From: a virus
Direction: 5' to 3' (one strand)
Length of the DNA stretch: 25,877 nucleotides
Virus record (IMG/VR): IMGVR_UViG_3300022539_000055
Coordinates: 1 to 25,877 of that record
Each line of letters begins with the position of its first letter. The first letter of the stretch is position 1. A program made the translations under genes and the position numbers. This document shows positions 21,541 to 25,877 of the stretch, piece after piece. The notes below the pieces were generated by a model. The model was given only the letters and a program-made list of their open reading frames with translations. It did no database searches and was not told the DNA's origin.

Positions 21541-21678
21541 CTATTTAGTTTTACCTGTGTTGATGCGCTTTATTGGTTTAGGTTCTTTCTTTGGTCTTTG
21601 GTTACAACTTGTACAGGTTCCTAAATAGGGTGTGTGGAATGTAAACTTGCCACACTTTGAGCAGCTTTTCCACTTCAT
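21541..21678 (-). CDS. Zinc-ribbon protein with basic tail (45 aa)
   Basis: ATG 21678 overlaps the previous stop (ATGA). CSKC (Cys6, Cys9) and CTSC (Cys22, Cys25) form a complete small ribbon, followed by a Lys/Pro/Arg-rich tail likely to bind nucleic acid. Function unknown. Confidence 0.65.
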   Translation of the reverse strand: MKWKSCSKCGKFTFHTPYLGTCTSCNQRPKKEPKPIKRINTGKTK

Positions 21679-21854
21679 TTTCTTGTAATGAGATAGCCTA
21701 CGATAACCTCATGTTCTGTGTCGAGACAGTGCTTGCGTGCTGCTGCTTCGACAAAGTTACCATTGGGTGCTTCGTACAACCACTCACTACACGAGGGACA
21801 GTAGGCTTGCCAAGTGATTTTACCCTGATCGTTGGTTGCTACTTGTGTTTCCAT
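21675..21854 (-). CDS. Zinc-finger protein (59 aa)
   Basis: ATG 21854 after AGGGAGGAGAG. CPSC (Cys19, Cys22), then KHC (His42, Cys43) and EH (His48) give a C2-H/C type zinc site. A plus-strand frame at 21657-21938 over the same bases has no ribosome site or partner genes and is a shadow. Confidence 0.65.
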   Translation of the reverse strand: METQVATNDQGKITWQAYCPSCSEWLYEAPNGNFVEAAARKHCLDTEHEVIVGYLITRK

Positions 21855-22095
21855 CTCTCCTCCCTTCTACCTATAAGTGTACTCTCATTGATTCAAAAGC
21901 ACAATACTCTTAACTTACCTTTACTTACAAGTTTTTAGTGTCCCAACTCTTGACAGTGCAGTGTTAACCAGCAGGAGCCTCGTATAAGACATGATTAGTA
22001 GGGGGTACGGGTAGAGTTGTTTGCAGTGTATAATATCTTCCTGATCTGTCAGTCTGAAATTCTCAAATCTGGAAAACTCTAGGGGAACAGATGTT
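21855..22095 (-). other. Non-coding gap, possible promoter and foldable leader
   Basis: 241 nt without a supported gene. A weak promoter fits (TTCAGA 22058-22053, 17 bp, TATTAT 22035-22030; start near 22023). The RNA could pair CAACUCU at 22019-22013 with AGAGUUG at 21950-21944. A 23-residue open frame inside has no ribosome site. Confidence 0.35.
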
Positions 22096-22287
22096 CTATG
22101 AACTTATAAGCGTAACACTTGGATCTTTTAGATCATAATGTGCATCTGTTATACTAAGATACAAGTCTGTTGGGGGATCAGATAATTGCTGTAATATCCT
22201 TAAGTCTTCGACAATTTCCAAAAAGTACTTTACAGCATCATCAATATTATCCCAACATTGTTCCATTGGTATGTATACCTTTTGCAT
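22096..22287 (-). CDS. Small acidic helical protein (63 aa)
   Basis: ATG 22287 four bases after GGAGG. Acidic, helical (CWDNIDDAVKYFLEIVEDLRILQQL) with a C-terminal strand. Soluble. Small acidic early proteins may mimic DNA or block host factors, but this is only a possibility. Family unknown. Confidence 0.65.
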   Translation of the reverse strand: MQKVYIPMEQCWDNIDDAVKYFLEIVEDLRILQQLSDPPTDLYLSITDAHYDLKDPSVTLISS

Positions 22288-22296
22288 GATACCTCC

Positions 22297-22458
22297 TTAT
22301 TTTTCCTTAAATGTAAACGGTACAGGATGGAAACCTGTCCTTGGACATAGTTTCTTACAGAAAGGACACCTAGCCTTAGTCTTGAGATTACCAACAGGTG
22401 CTCTTGTTGTAAAGATAATTCTACAGCGTTCTTTACATACAAAGTCATAGAATGGCAT
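22297..22458 (-). CDS. FmdB-like zinc-ribbon protein (53 aa)
   Basis: ATG 22458 overlaps the upstream stop (TAATG). The start MPFYDFVCKERC is the FmdB-type opening (MPxYxxxCxxC), with Cys8 and Cys12, then CPFC (Cys31, Cys34). FmdB ribbons are putative regulatory or assembly factors. A longer frame at 22230-22448 in another phase is a shadow of this gene. Confidence 0.7.
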   Translation of the reverse strand: MPFYDFVCKERCRIIFTTRAPVGNLKTKARCPFCKKLCPRTGFHPVPFTFKEK

Positions 22459-22652
22459 TATCCATATCTCTCATCTTCTTCTTTACTGGTGTTCCAGAAG
22501 ATGTGACCTAACAGTACTCCAAGTAGTAGTGTCCCAAACATCCAGGCTATAGGATGTCTCTTGTAACTATCCCTCAGGATAAATGTCCAGGATCTATCAC
22601 CAGCATGTCTCCATACTTGTTTGTATAACTTAGTCCCAAGGTGTTCATCCAT
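22458..22652 (-). CDS. Single-pass membrane protein (64 aa)
   Basis: ATG 22652; basic, aromatic N-terminal half (KQVWRHAGDRSWTFILRD), one hydrophobic helix at about residues 35-53, and a short acidic tail (SKEEDERYG). The charge pattern suggests the N-terminus inside. Function unknown. Confidence 0.6.
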   Translation of the reverse strand: MDEHLGTKLYKQVWRHAGDRSWTFILRDSYKRHPIAWMFGTLLLGVLLGHIFWNTSKEEDERYG

Positions 22653-22658
22653 AATTGT

Positions 22659-22730
22659 TTATTTCCTAAATATATACCATGCCATGAATAATCCTGTACA
22701 TACACCAAAGAAAAACACTAAACCTAACAT
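22659..22730 (-). CDS. 23-residue membrane peptide
   Basis: ATG 22730 five bases after GGAG, TAA at 22659-22661. It is a single hydrophobic helix (LVFFFGVCTGLFMAWYI) with a basic end. It fits exactly in the gap between two genes, each only about 6-9 nt away. Confidence 0.5.
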   Translation of the reverse strand: MLGLVFFFGVCTGLFMAWYIFRK

Positions 22731-22739
22731 GACTTCTCC

Positions 22740-23009
22740 TTATCCATAATGAATCACTTGCCCTAAGATTATTGCACACAGGACAATACCAATACAACAG
22801 TTTAGTTTCCATACCCAGAACTCAGAAGAGAAGGATCTGGGTACATGGAGTACATGACCAAGAAGAATAGCAATTATCCAGAACATAGCTATATCTTCAG
22901 CACTACCTCTATTGAATATCTTAACAATCTGGGTTACTGCTCCGATATGAACCAAGGCAGTACCTAAGAGGTAAGAAGCATTCAGACGATCCTCATGATT
23001 ATGATTCAT
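22740..23009 (-). CDS. SemiSWEET / PQ-loop-like membrane protein
   Basis: 89 residues from ATG 23009 (AGGA eight bases upstream; the ATG at 23027 is less likely). Three membrane helices at about 12-30, 39-56 and 68-86. The loop between the first two reads TQIVKIFNRGSAEDIA, matching the PQ-loop/SemiSWEET pattern (PQ or TQ, then Lys-Ile, then Ser-x-Asp-Ile). SemiSWEETs are about 95 residues with three helices and dimerise into sugar transporters. A role in sugar movement or membrane remodelling in the infected cell is possible. The call rests on topology and this motif, not on a search. Confidence 0.55.
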   Translation of the reverse strand: MNHNHEDRLNASYLLGTALVHIGAVTQIVKIFNRGSAEDIAMFWIIAILLGHVLHVPRSFSSEFWVWKLNCCIGIVLCAIILGQVIHYG

Positions 23010-23406
23010 GTTTCCAGTCCTCACCATTCCATATCTTGTTGTATCTTTTTTTCATTACAAAGGCAAGCCAGAGTTCTTCATATGAAGCCCCCCAATTAAC
23101 TATGCCACGTGGCAGTGAATCGTGTAATCTTTCATTCAATATAAAAGGTGCACAGCCAATAAAATCATTACCCAGACTGGGCATCATCATCTCCTGTAGC
23201 TGGTCTTGCCGAGGGAGCCATGTGGTAAACTGCCCCAAGCCGTAAGAACCTGCATCATTATGCACACTCACGCATGGTCCCAGTGGGCAGTCGGCAGCAT
23301 AAAAGTCACCTGCCTCCCACTTATCAAACGGCGGTTCAATAGGCCGCAACCGTTGTATCTCCTCTGCCTTCTCGCACATTTTTATGTATTGTTCTGAAGT
23401 ATCCAT
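22999..23406 (-). CDS. Conserved phage protein with WLPRQDQLQ motif (135 aa)
   Basis: ATG 23406 overlaps the upstream stop (TAATG), GGAGG five bases upstream; an upstream in-frame start at 23442 is not needed. The sequence EKAEEIQRLRP, then GDFY, then WLPRQDQLQEMM, and a C-terminal EELWLAFVMKKRYNKIWNGEDW, is a pattern I know from hypothetical proteins in many phages. Soluble, mixed fold. Its function is not established. Confidence 0.7.
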   Translation of the reverse strand: MDTSEQYIKMCEKAEEIQRLRPIEPPFDKWEAGDFYAADCPLGPCVSVHNDAGSYGLGQFTTWLPRQDQLQEMMMPSLGNDFIGCAPFILNERLHDSLPRGIVNWGASYEELWLAFVMKKRYNKIWNGEDWKHES

Positions 23407-23636
23407 TATTTCCTCCACTTCTGTATCAGCAACACTATCCACAAAGTAGCATTAACCCCTACTGCTATAGCTGCAAGGTACAGACCTAGTGTTGCAAAGG
23501 TCATACAGTATAGTAACAGTATAACACCAGTTAGTGCTGATGTCAACCTTGTAGGCTTCTCTTTAGCCAGTATGGTAGGGATTAGTGCTGCACCTAGTAT
23601 GAAGTTACCTACCATGAATAGTATATCTTGCCACAT
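23406..23636 (-). CDS. Three-helix membrane protein (76 aa)
   Basis: ATG 23636 overlaps the upstream stop (TAATG). Three hydrophobic helices (about 5-23, 33-50, 52-70) with a Lys/Pro/Thr loop (AKEKPTRLTS) after the first. The plan is like the SemiSWEET-like protein encoded two genes downstream, but without the clear PQ-loop motif. Similar small proteins occur in other phages. It contains a promoter in its coding region. Confidence 0.65.
   Translation of the reverse strand: MWQDILFMVGNFILGAALIPTILAKEKPTRLTSALTGVILLLYCMTFATLGLYLAAIAVGVNATLWIVLLIQKWRK
23518..23546 (-). promoter_or_regulatory. Internal sigma-70 promoter
   Basis: TTGACA at 23546-23541, 17-bp spacer, TATACT at 23523-23518, inside the three-helix membrane gene. 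Start near 23511, about 105 nt before the next ATG (23406). The boxes are identical to those of the 19764-19792 promoter. Confidence 0.6.
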
Positions 23637-23845
23637 TATTCTTCCTCGTTTTCCTTTTGTAACCTAATCCATTCCTTTGCTATTATATCAACAGCATCTT
23701 GGTCTATAAGGATTTCTTGACCACCACTAAGTTCAATGGTGAAATCTTGTATAATTCCAAAATGACCAATTCGTCTTATCTTGCCCCGCAAAAGACATTT
23801 ACCTGAGCTACTAAAGATATTAATATAGATTCTGCTGTCTTTCAT
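23636..23845 (-). CDS. Small beta-rich protein (69 aa)
   Basis: ATG 23845 four bases after GGAGG. Strands (IYINIFSSSGKCLLRGKIRRIG, DFTIELSGGQEILID) then a C-terminal helix (AKEWIRLQKENEEE); may be a small barrel with an acidic tail. Soluble, no family recognised. Coupled to the next gene by TAATG. Confidence 0.65.
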   Translation of the reverse strand: MKDSRIYINIFSSSGKCLLRGKIRRIGHFGIIQDFTIELSGGQEILIDQDAVDIIAKEWIRLQKENEEE

Positions 23846-23854
23846 GATTCCTCC

Positions 23855-24172
23855 TTATAACTCTCCTAATATAGTATCAGCTAATCCCTTTCTTCTAAGT
23901 ATCTTCATCATCTTATCAGATTCATCTACCTTCTGTGGTACATAATCCTTCAGAGCATCCATGTCTCCAGCATTCAATCTCTCAAGCAGTTCTCTAACCT
24001 TAGGCATCCTAACCATCCTGTCTTGATAAGCCCTCTTACCCTTCCTCTCTATCTCATTAGCATAGACCACAGCAGTAGAGTAATTATGTGGCTGCCATAC
24101 AGCATTCTTACAGTGTTTACAGATAAATATCTCATAAGCTACTTCAACATAATGGTGGATGCAGTCTACCAT
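23855..24172 (-). CDS. Zinc-knuckle protein with helical tail (105 aa)
   Basis: ATG 24172 lies in the end of the upstream gene. Cys4, His6/His7 and CKHC (about 18-21) form a likely metal site; the rest is basic and helical with an acidic middle. Function unknown; a DNA-associated role would suit the basic helices. Confidence 0.6.
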   Translation of the reverse strand: MVDCIHHYVEVAYEIFICKHCKNAVWQPHNYSTAVVYANEIERKGKRAYQDRMVRMPKVRELLERLNAGDMDALKDYVPQKVDESDKMMKILRRKGLADTILGEL

Positions 24173-24552
24173 CCTACTGGTACTCCACCCAGAGGCTTAA
24201 TCTCTTCCTTCAAGTCTTCCAGCATTTCTCCTAAGTGTAGCATCTTCACTGGGTCTGTCTCTCTCTTTAACCTCTGGATTACAGAACCTCTACGTTTCAA
24301 TAGACATATCCGTAACTCTCTTTGTTCAACAGTGATAGGCAGACTCTTCCTTCCCCTACTCTCTATTATAGGTCTCTTCTCCATCTCAGCTATCCCTTGT
24401 TCTACCCAACAGTTAGGATGCCAATAGAAGTTAAGAGTCCACTTACCACTTCTCCATAGCCTACCCTTGACCATAGGATTACCTTTAAGGATATGTTGTG
24501 GACAATACTTACACTTAGCTGTCTTACGACAGAGAGTTATCCAGATGTCCAT
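24166..24552 (-). CDS. PARP-type-like zinc finger protein (128 aa)
   Basis: ATG 24552, two bases after the upstream stop. Cys14 and Cys17 (CKYC), then WHPNCW with His45 and Cys48, about 28 residues later: the CxxC...HxxC spacing and the Trp before His recall PARP-type zinc fingers, which bind DNA ends and nicks. The rest is basic and helical with Arg/Lys clusters. It probably binds DNA or RNA. Family call by pattern only. Confidence 0.65.
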   Translation of the reverse strand: MDIWITLCRKTAKCKYCPQHILKGNPMVKGRLWRSGKWTLNFYWHPNCWVEQGIAEMEKRPIIESRGRKSLPITVEQRELRICLLKRRGSVIQRLKRETDPVKMLHLGEMLEDLKEEIKPLGGVPVGW

Positions 24553-24554
24553 AA

Positions 24555-24731
24555 TTACTCATTACAGTCTGCCAAAACCTCTACACACACAGGTTCATTT
24601 GGTTCAAACCCACTAGCTACTACAGTCACTTCAAGTGGGCCTTTTCCATTAGGGGGTTGTTGGTTGTACCACCTTCTTACTTCTATTTCTACACAACCGT
24701 CCTCATCTGCAAAATAATCCCAACCCATCAT
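24555..24731 (-). CDS. First early gene: small acidic beta-rich protein (58 aa)
   Basis: ATG 24731 five bases after GGAGG and 18 nt after the predicted start of the divergent early promoter; TAA at 24555-24557. Acidic, beta-rich (CVEIEVRRWYN, LEVTVVASGF, VCVEVLADCNE) with three Cys. As the first gene made after the early promoter, it is a good place for a host-takeover or anti-defence protein, but the sequence shows no named family. Confidence 0.65.
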   Translation of the reverse strand: MMGWDYFADEDGCVEIEVRRWYNQQPPNGKGPLEVTVVASGFEPNEPVCVEVLADCNE

Positions 24732-24755
24732 TTATTCCTCCATTTTATTATCTCT

Positions 24756-24784
24756 ATTATACAGGAAAGTGGAGGGTTTGTCAA
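24756..24784 (-). promoter_or_regulatory. Leftward early promoter
   Basis: TTGACA at 24784-24779, 17-bp spacer, TATAAT at 24761-24756; perfect match. Start near 24749. It faces away from the late promoter at 24848-24876; the 63 bp between them are almost pure AT. Confidence 0.85.
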
Positions 24785-24847
24785 TAGAATAATAGAAATA
24801 TAAATAACTACTACATAATGTATTATATATGTTTAATTCTATTTATC
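24785..24847. promoter_or_regulatory. AT-rich divergent control region, possible operator
   Basis: Between the two -35 boxes. It carries AATAGAAT at its left edge (24783-24790) and ATTCTATT near its right edge (24836-24843), so the pair is symmetric, plus ACATA...TATGT arms at 24813-24832. The TTTAATTCTATTT (24832-24844) recurs at 21251-21263, upstream of another early promoter. This is where a repressor, or an activator of the late promoter, should bind. Confidence 0.45.
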
Positions 24848-24876
24848 TTGACAGAAGAGACAAGATGTGTTATAAT
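24848..24876 (+). promoter_or_regulatory. Rightward late promoter
   Basis: TTGACA at 24848-24853, 17-bp spacer, TATAAT at 24871-24876; perfect match on the plus strand. Predicted start 24883, which is the G of the GTG start codon. Confidence 0.8.
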
Positions 24877-24882
24877 AATAAT

Positions 24883-25428
24883 GTGGAAGAAACATCCTTA
24901 GTTAAACAAGACACAGAATCTATAGCCCAGAGCATAATCCCTTACCCTTATGATGATAACCGTGCGAAGTATCTAGGGTTAAGGTCAAGTGGGTTTACAC
25001 CAAAGGAAGCAACTAAGTTACTAAGACTTACTGGTGCTGCTCTATCAACATGGAGAAGAAATCCAGAGTTTGTTGAATTGGAACGTAGACTTCCTGAGTT
25101 CCGTAGACAGTTAGCCTCAGAGTATTTGACAATAGAGTTCTACCGAGTATTCAGGCTGATTACTGAGAAGGATGTTAGGGTTGTTAAGAAGAGCCTGGAG
25201 ACAGACAAGGAAGGTAACTCTATAGTTTTAAGCAAACAAGACCATTCATACCTTCTCAAGTTAAGGTCATTCTACACACCACAACAGATACAGGTCTTAG
25301 CTGTGATGGCTATGGGTGAGTCTGCTGAAGGCTTTAACTTTACAGACCTTATTAAAGAGATGGGTAGGAAAGGTGGTCTTAAAGTAACTGCAAGAAGAGA
25401 ATCAGTAGAGGTGAGTGAGGTTGATTAG
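24883..25428 (+). CDS. HTH protein, probable terminase small subunit
   Basis: 181 residues from GTG 24883. An open frame reaches back to an ATG at 24829, but that lies before the promoter and cannot be on this RNA. Residues 24-60 (YDDNRAKYLGLRSSGFTPKE, then ATKLLRLTGAALSTWRR) form a helix-turn-helix like that of small terminases, followed by charged helices that could oligomerise. It is the first gene of the late operon, three genes before the large-terminase start, which supports the terminase role: recognising phage DNA for packaging. A regulator is the alternative. Confidence 0.7.
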   Translation: MEETSLVKQDTESIAQSIIPYPYDDNRAKYLGLRSSGFTPKEATKLLRLTGAALSTWRRNPEFVELERRLPEFRRQLASEYLTIEFYRVFRLITEKDVRVVKKSLETDKEGNSIVLSKQDHSYLLKLRSFYTPQQIQVLAVMAMGESAEGFNFTDLIKEMGRKGGLKVTARRESVEVSEVD

Positions 25429-25571
25429 TGGCAAGGAGACTGAGGACAACAGCAAGGGTCAGGGCAGCAGCCAGAAGGAATATTAGAAAGGCTCAAGTAG
25501 TAAGATTCCGTATGAAGGAACCTCGTAGTCCAGGTAGGCGTAGAAGACAAAAGGTTAGGGGAAGTAGATAA
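25428..25571 (+). CDS. 47-residue arginine-rich protein
   Basis: GTG 25428 overlaps the previous stop (TAGTG) with GAGG seven bases upstream; its TAA overlaps the next ATG. Of 47 residues 17 are Arg and 3 Lys, with runs such as GRRRR, and no hydrophobic core. Such peptides bind nucleic acid: options are DNA compaction during packaging, RNA binding as in N-type antiterminators, or a terminase accessory. The minus-strand open frame over it has no partners and is a shadow. Confidence 0.6.
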   Translation: MARRLRTTARVRAAARRNIRKAQVVRFRMKEPRSPGRRRRQKVRGSR

Positions 25572-25780
25572 TGGAAATAGGTATAATAGGATCAGCATTA
25601 AGTCTTGGTGTCGGTGGTGTCTTAGCACTTGTTATATTCTTTATCTATCGTAAGGATAAGAATGCTACCGAGTCAAGACTTTCTGATATGATAGACCGTG
25701 AGATTAAATCTAGGGAGATGTATACTGAAGCTATTACAGAACTGACTACATTCTTGAAGCAAAAGAACGGTAAGTCATAA
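25571..25780 (+). CDS. Single-pass membrane protein, holin-like (69 aa)
   Basis: ATG 25571 overlaps the upstream stop (TAATG). One hydrophobic helix (about residues 3-26, GIIGSALSLGVGGVLALVIFFIY), a basic YRKDK stop, then a charged helical tail (SRLSDMIDREIKSREMY and so on). This is the plan of BhlA/UviB-type holin-like peptides and of small phage membrane anchors. Its place between the terminase genes is unusual for a holin. Function not proven. Confidence 0.65.
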   Translation: MEIGIIGSALSLGVGGVLALVIFFIYRKDKNATESRLSDMIDREIKSREMYTEAITELTTFLKQKNGKS

Positions 25781-25877
25781 TGAATCAAGAAGAAGCACTT
25801 GAGTTACTTCTTTCTGATCGCATATTGTTTATAGAAACTCTTATGCGGATAGGAGATAAAGAACGGAACTTAGTTCC
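25780..25877 (+). CDS. Terminase large subunit, N-terminus (partial)
   Basis: The ATG overlaps the preceding stop (TAATG) and the frame runs off the window after 32 residues. The start MNQEEALELLLSDRILFIET and then RIGDKERNLVP match the usual first helices of TerL, with the FIExLxxIxDKxxxLVP pattern that comes just before the ATPase domain. The Walker motifs lie beyond the window, so this remains an identification from the N-terminus only. It would pump DNA into the prohead. Confidence 0.75.
   Translation, partial: MNQEEALELLLSDRILFIETLMRIGDKERNLV

Noticed and set aside
21657-21938. Plus-strand open frame of 93 codons
   Set aside because: Shadow of two minus-strand zinc-finger genes joined by ATGA with a strong ribosome site.
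21961-22020. Possible tRNA or attachment site in the gap
   Set aside because: No cloverleaf arms, no T-loop GTTC-type sequence and no integrase nearby.
22230-22448. Minus-strand open frame of 72 codons
   Set aside because: Runs out of phase through the FmdB-like gene (22297-22458), which has the conserved start and metal ligands, and overlaps the next gene.

Overview
This window is a piece of a tailed bacteriophage genome (class Caudoviricetes). It is moderately AT-rich and very densely packed: about 70 genes, joined by ATGA, TAATG, GTGA and similar one- to eight-base overlaps and carrying strong GGAGG-type ribosome binding sites. The promoters are near-perfect bacterial sigma-70 type (TTGACA, 16-17 bp, TATAAT or TATACT), which argues for a bacterial host and against an archaeal one. 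Heavy AGA/AGG and ATA codon use and strong Shine-Dalgarno sites would suit a low-GC host such as a Firmicute, but the host cannot be named from the sequence alone.

Layout. (1) Positions 1-6254, plus strand, are the distal end of a late operon: the tail of a helical structural protein, a 1148-residue fibre/appendage protein with a tail-fibre motif and a C-terminal beta-helix-like part, a small protein, a 539-residue virion-type protein, a 57-residue protein, and a stand-alone class-I glutamine amidotransferase. (2) Positions 6208-24731, minus strand, are the complete early/middle region, read leftward from several promoters. Its right half (about 17-24.7 kb) holds tiny accessory proteins: many zinc ribbons, single- or three-helix membrane proteins (one SemiSWEET-like) and an HTH protein. 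Its left half (about 6.2-16.5 kb) holds the replication and recombination set: RepA-type helicase, a Cas4-like nuclease, a Sak4-like RecA-fold ATPase, an ERCC4-type nuclease with helix-hairpin-helix, a nucleoside 2-deoxyribosyltransferase-like enzyme and a family-A DNA polymerase with 3'-5' exonuclease. No primase, ligase, integrase or RNA polymerase is visible. (3) From 24848 a divergent promoter starts the late operon rightward: HTH protein (probable small terminase), an arginine-rich peptide, a membrane peptide, and the start of the large terminase. If the genome is circular or terminally redundant, this operon would continue into the left end of the window.

Most promoters put their start site 14-21 nt before the first gene. 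The exceptions are the most interesting parts. The helicase message has a 143-nt leader with mutually exclusive long stems and a pseudoknot and almost no Shine-Dalgarno site. The late promoter places its predicted +1 exactly on a GTG start codon, so that message would be leaderless. Three further gene-free stretches of about 130-240 nt in the minus-strand region can also fold. Other points worth attention are unusual catalytic-motif residues in the DNA polymerase, a probable AUU-started membrane peptide, the amidotransferase without a synthetase partner, and the SemiSWEET-like protein.
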